From Discostella pseudostelligera (Eukaryota > Bacillariophyta > Thalassiosirophyceae > Thalassiosirales > Thalassiosiraceae): DNA of 54,225 nucleotides. The stretch's first letter is position 1. Each line of letters begins with the position of its first letter. The position numbers and the translations under genes are program-made. The stretch spans positions 1 to 54,225 of the forward strand of contig JALLBK010000010.1 in NCBI GenBank assembly GCA_036940085.1, written 5' to 3'. A model generated the notes under the pieces. That model had not been told where the DNA came from. It searched no databases and saw only the letters and a list, made by a program, of their open reading frames with translations. Shown here piece after piece: positions 29,551-41,033 of the stretch.

Positions 29551-32500
29551 ATGTTCTCCAAATCCAAGTCATTGGGGGCATCTGCCTTTCGCTCCTCCAT
29601 GACGAGCTCCAATCACAACTCTGCCAACAACAATGGCAACAATGGGACGGCGCCATCCTCCCCCGGTAGCCGGCATACCGTCGCCCATAATGCTCCTCCT
29701 CCATCATCATCATCCAGTCCAGGTGGCGCTGTGGGAGGAGGAGGAAGGCATACTCGTCAAGTGTCACGTGTCCATCGGACCATTGCCCATCGACAGAATC
29801 TATCTTCATTACCAGATGATTTCTTTATTGCTCCATTGACTCCAGGTGGCGGTGGCGATGGTGCACCAGCAGCGACTACAGATCGCATCCCTGCTGAATA
29901 TCGTCGTGGTGGCGGCGGCGGTCTGTCAAGTCGCTCGCTGTCGTTGGGTGTGGGAGCCATGTCATCGAGATCATTATCGTTGGGAGTGGGAGCCATGACG
30001 TCCTCTGCTCGATCTTCTTTGGGCTTGGGGGGCAGTGCTACTAATCTCACTACCGCCCCTGCTACTGCCGCTGGTGGTGATACATCATCTACCAAAGATG
30101 CTACTGGAGCTGCTACTGCTAGTGGTGCCGGAGCGCATGGAGCAGCAGCAGCAGAGGGACACCGCTCCAAAGCATCCTCTGCGTGCAATTTCCTCTCCCT
30201 CCTCATTGGTGCTATCGGTGTCGTCTTTGGCGACATTGGCACTTCTCCCTTGTACACCCTCAATACCGTCTTGGCCAACATTCCCTTATTCAAAGGCACC
30301 GATCGCACACTCGTCAACCGCTCCGAAATTGTCGTGGCTACCTATTGTTTAATGTTTTATACATTGGTTTGGGTAGTATTGATCAAATATGTTTTATGGG
30401 TGATGAGAGTCAATCATCATGGTGCTGGAGGAGAATTGGCCATGGCGCAAGTTATACTGAAGGGGTTGGATCCGAAGAGAGGGGAGGGGGAGAAGGCACG
30501 AGAGTATAAGTTGCCGATGCCTGGCGTGGAGGTTGTGGATGGTCATGCTACAAATAATAATGGAAGTGCAGGTGGAGATGGTGGTGCAGGGAGTTTGCAT
30601 CGTATTGCTTCGGAGGGAGCCCTTGAGGAGATGATGGACAATCCAGCGACGACGACGACAACGGGTGCTTCTGCGAATACTGCTTCCAATGGCAATTATT
30701 ACGGCGCTCATGCTGCTCTTACGCCTACTCCTGCTACCACTACTTCCCCTGCCACTACAACTCCTACCGAGACGAAGCAACAACAAGGCATACGCAAACG
30801 ATCCACCATTGTCATGACCATTGCCATGATGTCCACCGGCTTCCTCATTGGTGATGGTGTCATTACTCCACCCAACACTGTCCTCGGTGCATTGCACTCT
30901 CCAGTATTGGAAAATATCTCCACGTCACTCAATGTACTACTCAGCTGTTTGGTATTGATATTTATTTTCAATGTACAGAGATTTGGTAGTCAAGTCATTG
31001 GATATGTCAGTGGTCCTATTATGATTGTATGGTTTTTGGTTTTGGCTATACTCGGTGGGATGGCGATTGGACGATATCCCGAAGAGGCACGATTTATGTT
31101 ACGTGCATTTAATCCGGCTTCGTTAGTGGAATTCAGTGGTGGAGAGGAGGGAGTGTATCCGCCACATGTGGGATTCTACAATGCATTCTTGAGTTTGAGT
31201 GGTGTGATATTGTGTATTACCGGTGCGGAGGCATTGTATGCCGACTTGGGACATTTTGGATACAGGGCAATTATGGTAGCTTGGTGTACCATGATCTTTC
31301 CGGCACTGGCATTGCATTATTTTGGTCAATGCTGTTATGTTATATCCTTGGGACGGGATATGGAATTATATCCACCGAGTACGGCCGAGACGGAGGAGTA
31401 TCAGGCCCTGTGGAATGATAGGGAGCTGTTCAATACGCAAGCGATTGAGGTGCCAGGAAATTTAGTGTACGCGTTGGTACCGACACAAGATATGTCGCAG
31501 ATGGCAGGACAGGCGTGTTTGTGGCTATTGACGATTGTGGCAGTATTAGCGTCGATTATTGCCTCTCAGGCATTGATCTCGGGTGTCTTCTCCATATTGA
31601 CCCAAGCCTACGCTTTGGATTTGATGCCTCGTATGACAATATTGCATACCAATCCCAATGAGAAGGGACAGGTATTCATCCGTGAGGCGAACACTATGAT
31701 GTGCATTATGTGTGTCTTAATTGTCCTACTCTTCCAGACCTCGGATAAGTTGACGGCAGCCTATGGTATTGCTGTGGCATTCTGCATGTTCTTCACCGAC
31801 GTATTAATGGGATTTGTTATGAATTGGGTATGGAACTTCCATTGGATAGTGGCCATTGCATGCTGTGTGCCATTTGTCTTTGTGGATGGACTGTATCTGT
31901 CGGCGAATGTATTAAAGTTGGGAGAGGGTGCGGAGAGTTGGATTAGTATCTGCATTGCTTTTGTGGCTTGGTTTTGTATGCAGGCCCATTGGTGGACGAA
32001 GACTACCGTGAAGGCAAAAGCAAGTGGGGGTGGGTCTGCTGCGAGTGCGCCTGCGGTAATGCAACAACCCTTGGCGGCGGTGGTGGGAGGTTCACCAACA
32101 ACATCATATTCGACAGACATTGATCATCTCGTTCGACTTCTCAACGAATCCAAATTGTTGACACGCATGCCCGTGGCGGGTGTGTTTCTCACGCCCTACC
32201 CCAACACCTATCCGCGATGTCTCTCTACCCTAGCACGTTCGATGGCAGCACTTCCCGAAACTATCATTCTATTGCATATATCCTTCTCTCGTGACAAGCC
32301 ATATGTCGCCGATGAAGAGCGGTATGACTTGATCTGTCACGACGAGGTTTTGGGGGTGTACAGTTTGAACTTGTACTTTGGGTATGCAGAACCTATTACA
32401 GCCGATCATTTTGATGTGACCAACTCCCTCCGAGATGTATTTGAGTCTGAGTGCTACGCCGCCCTGCGGAAACTCACTGAAGAACGAAGCAGTGCTTGCA

Positions 32501-32892
32501 ATCGCGATGGTTTGACCCGGACTGTTAGTAATTGGGCCAGGATTAATGCAAGGTTGACCGAATCGATGCTCCTTGCACCCTTTGAAGAAGTTGGCACCAA
32601 GGCCACTTCCTCCTTGCGCGATAGTCATCACTGGACGTACTTCTTGGGCGTGCGAAAGTATATCCCTCATGCTAAGGAGAATGTATTTACCAGACTCTTT
32701 GTGCACACTTGTGATTTCCTATCGAGGAATTCCAAGTCGTCACGAGATTTCTTTGGACTTACTAGCGTCGATACGATCGAGGTTAGTTGTGTAACGGTGA
32801 TCCGTACGAAAGATCATCCTCCTGAGGGGACGGAGGAGGAGGAGGAGGAAATGTTGGAGCTGGTGGGGATGGATGCACGGGAGCAGGCGTAA
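29551..32892 (+). CDS. KUP: KUP/HAK/KT potassium transporter
   Basis: An 1113-residue single-exon membrane protein. A disordered 205-residue N-terminus (Ser/Gly/Ala-rich, with SRSLSLGVGAM twice in tandem) precedes the transporter core. The core shows the family signatures GVVFGDIGTSPLYTL (about 221 on), GGELAMAQVI, LIGDGVITPPNTVLGA and about 12 membrane segments. A 100-residue hydrophilic insertion separates the second and third segments. The C-terminal cytosolic part includes GVFLTPYPNTYPRCL, LGVYSLNLYFGYAEPI and SRDFFGLTSVDTIEVSC, as in other KUP proteins. KUP/HAK carriers take up K+ (usually with H+) at the plasma membrane or vacuole. Stop TAA at 32890. Confidence 0.95.
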   Translation: MFSKSKSLGASAFRSSMTSSNHNSANNNGNNGTAPSSPGSRHTVAHNAPPPSSSSSPGGAVGGGGRHTRQVSRVHRTIAHRQNLSSLPDDFFIAPLTPGGGGDGAPAATTDRIPAEYRRGGGGGLSSRSLSLGVGAMSSRSLSLGVGAMTSSARSSLGLGGSATNLTTAPATAAGGDTSSTKDATGAATASGAGAHGAAAAEGHRSKASSACNFLSLLIGAIGVVFGDIGTSPLYTLNTVLANIPLFKGTDRTLVNRSEIVVATYCLMFYTLVWVVLIKYVLWVMRVNHHGAGGELAMAQVILKGLDPKRGEGEKAREYKLPMPGVEVVDGHATNNNGSAGGDGGAGSLHRIASEGALEEMMDNPATTTTTGASANTASNGNYYGAHAALTPTPATTTSPATTTPTETKQQQGIRKRSTIVMTIAMMSTGFLIGDGVITPPNTVLGALHSPVLENISTSLNVLLSCLVLIFIFNVQRFGSQVIGYVSGPIMIVWFLVLAILGGMAIGRYPEEARFMLRAFNPASLVEFSGGEEGVYPPHVGFYNAFLSLSGVILCITGAEALYADLGHFGYRAIMVAWCTMIFPALALHYFGQCCYVISLGRDMELYPPSTAETEEYQALWNDRELFNTQAIEVPGNLVYALVPTQDMSQMAGQACLWLLTIVAVLASIIASQALISGVFSILTQAYALDLMPRMTILHTNPNEKGQVFIREANTMMCIMCVLIVLLFQTSDKLTAAYGIAVAFCMFFTDVLMGFVMNWVWNFHWIVAIACCVPFVFVDGLYLSANVLKLGEGAESWISICIAFVAWFCMQAHWWTKTTVKAKASGGGSAASAPAVMQQPLAAVVGGSPTTSYSTDIDHLVRLLNESKLLTRMPVAGVFLTPYPNTYPRCLSTLARSMAALPETIILLHISFSRDKPYVADEERYDLICHDEVLGVYSLNLYFGYAEPITADHFDVTNSLRDVFESECYAALRKLTEERSSACNRDGLTRTVSNWARINARLTESMLLAPFEEVGTKATSSLRDSHHWTYFLGVRKYIPHAKENVFTRLFVHTCDFLSRNSKSSRDFFGLTSVDTIEVSCVTVIRTKDHPPEGTEEEEEEMLELVGMDAREQA

Positions 32893-33351
32893 GTAGGAGG
32901 TCGACAAATTTAGGAGTAGGTAGGATATTGATTTATCACGCAAATGATGAGTCATATGCATGTAGAAGTTGAATCGAGCCATCTGATTTGGACTTTTATC
33001 ATTGCTCTCTCGGAGAGCAGGATGGATCGATTCTTGTTCATAACCCGGTTGGGTGTAAAAGTTAGGCTCAGCTCAGAATGATACTGCCAGCGCTTGAATG
33101 ACTAAATAGAAGTAGCACTAATAATTCTTTGGCAACATTGTCTTTGTTATTGCGATTGACTACGTTTCAGGTTATTGAACTAAAGTTCTTCAGAAATTGT
33201 AACGTCATTAAAACCGAACATCGTCATCACTACGCTTTGGTCTTTTGCAGCTGCATCATGAATCCTCGCTGTTGAAAGATAGATGTTCACTCTTCCACAT
33301 CTCCGTGTTTTTTCGATTGGCGACCGACATTCCAGAGGACAAAGCACCGTA
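32893..33351. other. Convergent 3' intergenic region
   Basis: 459 bp between the converging transporter gene and its neighbour. I see no gene, structured RNA or repeat. It presumably holds the 3' UTRs. Confidence 0.4.
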
Positions 33352-36206
33352 TCACTCCGCACCGGAAGACGATTTTTTGCGGCCTAACATACTCGATAAT
33401 TTTCTACCAAAGGTTGATTTGGAGTTGCCTTCAGTATTGTTTTTGGAGCCACTCAAATTGTTGCTACCGCTACCTGCACCACTACTGGCCTTGGCATTGG
33501 AAGAACGTGCGCTCTTGGTAGGGGTAGTGGCCGATTTGGGGAGGGTTCCTACTGCCTTTGGTTGATTAAACCGAGACCTGGCTTCGCAGTACCCAGTAGA
33601 CGCCGGCGCAGTATTCGATCGGGTAGGAGGGGCCGATTGACCTGGCGACAGAGCGACGGACGCGGCGAACGATCTATGCATCTCTCGCTCAGGAGACTTT
33701 GGTGAAGTCGGAATCGATGAAGAAGCCCGTGTAACTTTTATTAGTCGTCCTCCGACGTGATGGTGTTCATCGTGCTGGTCTACATCGCAGGAAAGATCAC
33801 TTGAACTAACGACAATGGCGGTAGTTTGTGTATCGGTCGTCCCGTCTTGCGGATGAGGAGAATCGTCATTAATTGCGGCTCCAACTCTCGACACCTGCTG
33901 CTGTCCATCTCTGCTGACCACTCTACTAGATGTGGGCCCGGTCTTTAACCTCAACTTATCATAATAACGCTCCCAATCAAAATCCTCCGGAGGATATTTT
34001 GCATACATACTCCCGGGGTTGCACTTCCCCCATCCCGTGGCACGGACCCACCGATCCGGCGGCGGGCACGGATCGTTCTGCAATAAGAGGTGGAGGTCGG
34101 AGTTGTCCTTATTCTCTCGTAGGCGCTTCGCGCCATCGTTGACTAGATCGTTGAGGATGTCGTACTCGCCCAGAATGTAGAGGGAGACATTGAGCGGCTT
34201 GGTCTTTGTCAACTGCATTGAAAACGGAAAAACATTGTCGTTAGTATTTGTTGAGTAAACACACAAGCAATTTAGAGAAATGGAAGTTACTCACACTACC
34301 CTTTTCGCCACCCGCATTGCCTTCGCCATCATTAATGGTATCGATCAAATCTCTAGCCTTATCAATAGTCGATGCCTGCATGGAACTTCGTTTGTCCATA
34401 CATGTCACAACTCCAGTGCCACTCAAACCACTACTCGTGCTTCGGCTGTGCATTGTACTCGAGGGCGCAGGAGTACCCTGCATTTCGCTCAATGCTTTGG
34501 AAACGGTGCGGAATAATTTCTTCCTCCCGGCGGAGAGGGTGCTCCTACGCGATTGTTTCTTCTTCGAATTCTCTTCTCCTCCATCCCCGCCTGCTGAATT
34601 GGGATCATCGTTTATCGGTCCATTGCCGCACCCGACCTCGCCATTGTTTTGTTGCTGTTGCTGCAGATAACGTTGACGACGTCGTCGTTCTCGTTGAAGT
34701 CGGAGAATTTCCTCTTCAGAACCATCCGCCTTCTCTCTCATGGATAATTCAGATCGACGAAAGAGTCGGGCAGTATCCTGTGCAACCTCTTCGGCAGTCA
34801 TGGGATATAATCGTTCATCCTCAGAGGTGGATGATTCCATGGAGTGTACAGTATGCAGTTTTCTATTAGCATCTTGCCCATCGTCGTCATCTCCTACACC
34901 ATCTCCTCCCTCTCCGGTTTTGCAAAAACTGATGCTGCTGTTGTTGCTGGGAATGCCATCGACGTATTGCTGCTGTAACACATGAGTCAAATCGTACGCC
35001 TGAAAGGTGTACTCCCCACAGCCATTCCGCTCTCCCAAACGTTTTTGGATAACAATTTGTTCTTTGGACGTTAGACATTGATATCCCGCGGCGTTAGAGG
35101 TGGAGGAGGAAGACATTGTCAAAACAATTCCACCAGTGGATGCATCTTCGTCTTCCTCTCCCTCCTCATTCCGTCGTTGCACGGGGGTAGTGGTATTAGA
35201 TCTGTCTCCACTAATGTGACCACCAGCAGCAGCAACATTTTCTCCTATCGTCACCGCATTATCCAACATATCCAAACTATTGACCTTCTCCTCTCCTGCA
35301 GCAGCGGCATCATTGCCACTCCAACGCAGCAACTCTTGCCAAACTTTACTATTTCCACCCAAATGCCGCGGCGGGCAATAGTCCATTGGTCCCGTGGTGG
35401 GAGGATATACCTCCTTGGACCATGGAGCCATGTAATCTCCGTATTCCTGGGGGAGAAAGAAGGAAAGATGTTGATGAGCATTATGGAATAAAGGGTCCGA
35501 AATTGCGCACTTATGTAGTTCCACAATATCTTACCAATGGGCTTTGTTCACAATGGATATCAAATGGTCGTTCCAAATTCAATCGGTAGCATCGTTGTCC
35601 TATGCTCTTGATATTGCTGATGCCACCTCCGCCACCACCATTTTCAGCAGTAGTACTCCCAACCATAGCCACATTCTTCTTCCGGTTGGGACTGCCAAAT
35701 ATTCCACCACCTCCGCCGACGCTCTTTCTTGGACTAGCCGGAGGAGTAATACTACTACTGCCGCCCCTACTATCCCTCCCATGATTGCTACCACTACCAC
35801 TATTTCTGCTAAGCTGTCGATTGGGAATAAAGTTGGTTGGATGGTAGTAGTACCGTGATGAAGATGATGCGATTGTTGTTGTTCTTGCAGCTACTGCAAT
35901 TACGTTGTTGTTGGTGGTGGATATTGGTGTTCCCGTAGCTGTAGCGGAATTGACAGTAGCGGTAGTAGCAGTAGCAGATGCAGCATTCGTTGCTGCAGCT
36001 GAAGTAGCATTCGTCGTTACTGCAGCACTCGTTGCTGTAGCATTCATAGCTGAAGTGGTTGAAGCAGGTGAGACAACGATACAATTCTCCGCCTCGTCTT
36101 CCTCAGTATTATTATTCAATGTCAGACCGCCACATCCTCCACAGCCAGCAAACCCACCCATTTTTGTTGTTGGCTTGGTCGATGACGATGAAAAAATTGT
36201 TGTCAT
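33352..36206 (-). CDS. Unknown-function protein with YRLNLE-PFDI motif, three exons; paralog of 37778 gene
   Basis: Exons 36206-35535, 35446-34295 and 34212-33352, all phase 0, give 894 residues. Donors are GTAAGA and GTGAGT. After a Thr/Ala/Asn-rich N-terminus comes [20 protein letters not shown], which ends exactly at the first intron; exon 2 opens with EYGDYMAPWSKEVYPP and GPMDYCPPRHL. Near the end of exon 2, STIDKARDLIDTI is followed by the second intron, and exon 3 opens LTKTKPLNVSLYILGEYDILNDLVNDGAKRL. The same blocks, in the same order, occur in the divergent neighbour at 37778, and the intron before the GEY block is shared. No known domain was recognised. It is likely intracellular, with large disordered parts. 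Confidence 0.78.
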
Positions 36207-37777
36207 TTTGGTACCCCAGTAGTTCTATTCTTCGGGTGCAACAGCTGAAACAGTAGCAATAGCCGCTCGATAGTAGGCAACTAGTCAGCAACCCCCACTC
36301 GTCACTTGCGCGCTCTCTCCCCTCGACCTACAAGGTGCCAACGACAGGAAGAACCGCCAATCGCCAATCAAACTAATGTAATTAAATGCTCTTGTGTAGA
36401 GAATCAATGCCAATGGTCGGACTGCTTGCTATCTGCTCCTTCCCGCTCAACTTCTTCTCTCACGCCGGTCTCGAGAGAATAATATGAACTTCACTCTGGT
36501 CGGTGTGCAAATAATAAAATAGGCTTTGCTGTGTGGAATATAATGCAATAGATGAATGGGTGCACCGATCCTTTGATATTGCAGTGGCAGTTGCAGATAG
36601 CAGCGATGCACCGATGCACTACGTAGGCAAGAAGAGAGAGCAAACCGAGCAGGTTCCAAGATTCCCTCTCTTCTTACTAATACAAATTTTTGGCGTCTCG
36701 CTTGTCTTCTCTATCACGACGATTTTGTCATGGTCGATCTCCTATCGCTCTAAAAGTAGTACGATAGTGCAAGCGCAAGAGCAGGAGAAGAAGTGGAGTT
36801 GTGTTTTGTGTTCGTCGTTCATGGTGCGCTTCAATTTTTTGGCTTTTCGTCTTGCGTCCGTCTCTCCCTTCTCCCACACAGACACAAAATCCACCGCTCA
36901 ACGGTGCCCGCGTTTTTGAATGGCAAGAGTGTGGCGGTGGCGGTGGCAGTGTTCTCGAAAAAAGCTTCTTGGGGCAAGAAAATAGACATCGGAACCATGG
37001 CCTCCGCCGCCCTCCCTACGAATTCCGGCTTCTCGCTTCTTGTATGTAGGCTGTAGGCGCGTTGGATGCGTCTGTCCGTACTCCGTATATGTCTAATTTA
37101 GAAAGAAAAGTCTGACGTCTTCTCATTTTGAGCTCTCCTCTCCGCCCTTCCTTCTCCTTTCTCGTCATCGTCGTTCAACGGATGCACTACTCCGCCAAAT
37201 TCCACAATCCTAAATAGGAATTGGTACAAAAGAGGCCCTTCGCGATTGGGCTCTCTTCATTTCGCCAATATCGACAGCAAGGAAGGATTTAGCCTTCGCT
37301 GGGAAGGAGAAAGGAGTCCAATTGAACTTCCTACCGAGTGTGAGCCTAAAGACAAGCTACGATATCAAGCAGCAAGCACAAGCAAGCAAACAGCAACAGT
37401 AGCAGCCAGCAATAACATCGAATAGAGGCACCGGCTTGCCAAAAGCAAAGGTACATCGGGGGTTCAATCGAGAGCAATTGGATTGAATACGGTTCTATTG
37501 ACGTGATACTATCTCACCTGCTCAATATATCAAAACTGGGGTTGATAGTAAAGAGAGGGGGCGTATCGAAGGATAGAGGTGCGAGCGCCGAAGATAGATT
37601 AGTGCACGGCGAGAAGTAGTGGAGAGGACGGCACACATCCTCATGTCGACAGACTAATCTTTCTCCAACGCCAAAGCCTTCGCTCTACACACATACACAC
37701 ACACACCTCCGCCTCATCAATAACGCATCTGTCTCCATCAAAATATCGTCAAACGACGCAGCAGAAGGACTTAAACG
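36207..37777. promoter_or_regulatory. Large divergent promoter of the YRLNLE pair
   Basis: The 1571-bp gap is the longest between two genes here. It holds one TGTACCAATTCCTAT motif in reverse (37211-37230), with a CCGCCAAATT box just before it, and a CA-rich run near 37686. Several short open frames exist but none has homology or splice support. It probably includes long 5' UTRs. Confidence 0.5.
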
Positions 37778-39783
37778 ATGATGCACCGTCATAGCTCCCG
37801 TTCCCGCTCTCGTGCACGAGAATTAGAATCACGTCAACCGCAGGAGGATGGTCGACAATGGCCAGTGGCTCCACCTTCCAACACTACTCCCGCCAGTCTC
37901 ACCAATAATGTACCACGCACTCCTCTACAACCACAACATCCTCCGACATCACCCCATTCCGCACCAAACTTTACCAAAACACGATGCTATCGTCTCAATC
38001 TCGAAAAACCATTCGATATACGACAGTCCAAATCGCCATTAGGGCGAGACTACACTGGACCACCGGTTCTTGAATCTGACTTGCCACCAGCGCAAGGTCC
38101 CGTGGAATATATCCCACCATTGCATCTCTGCAGTCGAGAAGAGATTGCCCATCATCGTCATTCATGGGGTGGGAATAATGGTGGATACAATCCAATGGTA
38201 CCGCCCACTGATCTTCTAGAAAATCTCCATGTTAGCATTTCCGAAGAATCGGATAGGAATGTGGATCCTACCACAATTGCCATCTCGACAGCCAATATCT
38301 TTCGTGGTATAGTCGTCGATCGGAATGGTGTGATTACATCCATGAATTCACGGGCTATGCGTAGTATGAAGGGTAAAAATGGTGCTGGTGGAAGTGCCGG
38401 TGGTGAGAATAAGGTAAAGATTGGTGAGAAGTCAAGACAGGCTGCAAAGATTGACAAGGCCAAAGATTTGATTGATGTTGTGACGGAGAATGGCGGTGGA
38501 GATGCCATGAGTTATGTAAGTTTATCAATTTACTCGTTTTGTATGTATGTATACATTTCTCCAACATCTCGATCTCACAAAACTTGTCTGCTCTCTTATG
38601 TGCAACTCATCTTCTTTCGAATCTAATTGTCGCATAATGTTGTCGTCGTCGTGGATATTAGGAGGAAAACGATCCGACCAAAACTGTCAGTCTCATTGTC
38701 ATGGGCGAGTACGAAGATCTTAATGATCTCGTACGTGATGGTTCCAAGAAGTTACGCAATTCCAAGACAATGTCTGACGAAGCTATACTCATGTATAACC
38801 GTCCTCGGCAGTCGTATCCGCCACACCCTCAACACCATCAGCCTCAGCCGTTGACCATGTCGAAAATGGTATTAAGTTCTGGCAATAGTCAGTTCAGCGG
38901 TGTCAACACTGAAGTTATGTCCATGTACGGTAGCGGTGATCCTGCCATGAGCCCCACCAACACCTCCTCGTCTGGTGGTGGCGGACCTGCCTCCCAATTC
39001 CGCAAACTAATCTGTTCACCCGACAAGGGTCGTTCGACGTACAAACAAGTTCCCGTAAGCAGTACCCCGCCGAAACTCAAGTCGAATCCACGAGATACAC
39101 GTTCAGCTGGTAATGGAGGCAGTAGTCGAGGTGCTGCTGGACGTCGTAGCTCAAATGTGGGCAGTCCCAATACTACTACTCCTACTACTTCTGGATATCA
39201 TTATGGATGCAATCCATTGGGCAGTCATAATAACGACAACAAGTCACAATCCAGTCAGCAACCGCAGCAACAACAGGCCTACCCCAACTACTTTCAACAA
39301 CAATGCAATTTCTTCCCCGGCAATTCCGATTGGACCGAGGCACTGGGTTTCTCCGTCAATTCACTTTGGAATTGTGGTGCCAATGGAGAGAACTTAAGTC
39401 CTACCATGAGCCCAAATTCGAATCCGTCAAGTCCACGTAATGGTGGTTCTTCGTTGGGTCCGGGCCATGTTCAGGGTGCTGCACCTACTACCGTTGGAGG
39501 AGGAGTCATGTATCACCATCATGCACAAGGTCAGCCATCGTCACAGTATCCTACTACCACTAATTCGGGATATCATCACCATCATCATCCGAGTAGTAGT
39601 AATGGATATCATTATCGTCCAGAAAGTAGTTCGGCAGCGGGTGCCGGAGGGGCTGGAGGGTATGCCAATACCAATGGATACAATTACAATGCGACATATC
39701 GTAATGAAGAACGCAATCCAAGTTATGGATATGGCAATAGGGGTGGGAATAGTCCTGGAGTACGGGACACGGTGGTAATGTAA
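37778..39783 (+). CDS. Unknown-function protein with YRLNLE-PFDI motif, two exons; paralog of 33352-36206
   Basis: Exons 37778-38515 and 38662-39783 (both phase 0) give 619 residues. The N-terminus is Arg/Ser- then Pro-rich. [20 protein letters not shown] appears near residue 70, followed by [39 protein letters not shown], and, after the intron, [27 protein letters not shown]. These match the divergent gene in order, and the intron sits at the equivalent place; the paralog has one more intron. The C-terminal 300 residues are Asn/Gly/Tyr/His/Gln-rich, prion-like in composition, which could favour condensate formation or RNA granule contact (speculative). Function unknown. Confidence 0.78.
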
Positions 39784-40349
39784 ATAGATCAGAATGGATA
39801 GTGAGTTGAGGATTGATGAACAACTTCATCATCTGGAGTAGGAGGAGTGTAATGGGGGTTGGGGGTGTGAATGAATGAATGTGGATGAAGGAAAGTAAGG
39901 AAGAGAATGAGAGGTTTAGATGTTTGTATTTCACCAAGTGTGGTGGGGTACTCTACCCTTTCGTTCTCTTCTACCATCACTACTACCGCAGACAGATCAT
40001 TCATAAATAATATAGAGTGCCCCAGATATTATATGAAAGCAAACTATCCATATGCATTATGAGCTCTGTCAACGGCCATTGTCTTTGTAGCTTCCAGAAG
40101 TTACGATAAATGGTTGAATCCTGTTCAGTCTCCGAACGAGATCGTCGGCTTTATCACACCCTCTACTACTACTACTACGCTAGCGAGGAGAGAGAAAGAA
40201 TGTAGTAAAGGCATCTCACCATGATGAAGTGCCGATCTTTCACATAAAGTCTATCGCATTTATAATATATTCATATCGTCAGGATGTAGCAACAAATCTA
40301 AAAAGGTATACATGGCGTACATCATCCATCATCTATCTAAAATCTATAT
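39784..40349. other. Convergent 3' intergenic region
   Basis: 566 bp; AT-rich with a CTACTACTACTAC run near 40160. No gene was supported. It presumably holds the 3' UTRs of the flanking genes. Confidence 0.4.
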
Positions 40350-41033
40350 CTAAGCACTCCCTCCTCCTCCACCACCTCTCCAAAGCCACGGTCTCACTAA
40401 CATAACCAACGATGCCAACTTGGTGATTCCCCAAGCATCTAAATGAGGTAGTACTATGGCAGCCGTGGCTATATTTTGTAAGATGGATCGTCGATAATGA
40501 TGTTGCTTTGTTGTTTGGAAGTGTATTGCCGTGGTGGACGACGACGACAAGGTGGAGGAGGAGGAAATGGAGGATGGTGTTGAGGAGGTAGATGGTGCTG
40601 TGACGGTGACGCTGTTGTGATATCGTTTATTGTGGTACGAGACATATTCGTCCACTTGTGCCTGTAGTTGTTGAAGCTGTTCTAGTTGCTGTTGTTCTAG
40701 TCGCTGTTGTTCTAACTGCTGTTCATGCAATCGCTGTTGTTCCACCGCCGTAGCCGTAGCCGTATCGGTAGCTTCATCGTCGGTGGTAGCAATGTCAATG
40801 TAATAGTCCCATTTGTCGTATGCGTCCCCTCGTCGATAATGCAAGCGGGACGATGTAGTAGTAGCAGACTTGGAACGGGAGGATGAGAATGCCGACACAT
40901 GATGAGGACGAGATGACGCTGCTACCAACACTACTGCCGCCATCAGTGCCGACGACGACGATGACGACGATACCGTCCTCATCTTGCTGCTTCTGGTTCT
41001 TCGTCGCTGCTGCTGGACTGCGGATTCTGCCAT
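40350..41033 (-). CDS. Small plastid-targeted protein with coiled coil and C-terminal hydrophobic segment
   Basis: Up to 227 residues from ATG 41033; a second Met at residue 17 (ATG 40985) may be the real start because it begins the signal peptide more cleanly. A hydrophobic stretch (ALMAAVVLVAASS) leads to HHVSAFSSSRSKS, the diatom VSA-F plastid cleavage motif with a Ser/Thr/Arg-rich transit peptide. A Gln/Glu/Leu-rich coiled coil spans about 97-128. Near residue 181, RRSILQ precedes a hydrophobic run, resembling a twin-arginine thylakoid signal, but only about 45 residues follow. The last 20 residues include a short hydrophobic stretch and a Gly run. A plastid or thylakoid membrane role is inferred; function unknown. 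Confidence 0.68.
   Translation of the reverse strand: MAESAVQQQRRRTRSSKMRTVSSSSSSSALMAAVVLVAASSRPHHVSAFSSSRSKSATTTSSRLHYRRGDAYDKWDYYIDIATTDDEATDTATATAVEQQRLHEQQLEQQRLEQQQLEQLQQLQAQVDEYVSYHNKRYHNSVTVTAPSTSSTPSSISSSSTLSSSSTTAIHFQTTKQHHYRRSILQNIATAAIVLPHLDAWGITKLASLVMLVRPWLWRGGGGGGSA

Noticed and set aside
33000..33110. Possible tRNA or structured RNA
   Set aside because: The TCGATTC-like and GGTTGGG stretches do not form a cloverleaf with paired acceptor stem.
36533..37056. Short plus-strand open frames in the large divergent promoter
   Set aside because: Low-complexity or hydrophobic translations without homology or plausible splice links; more likely promoter and 5' UTR.
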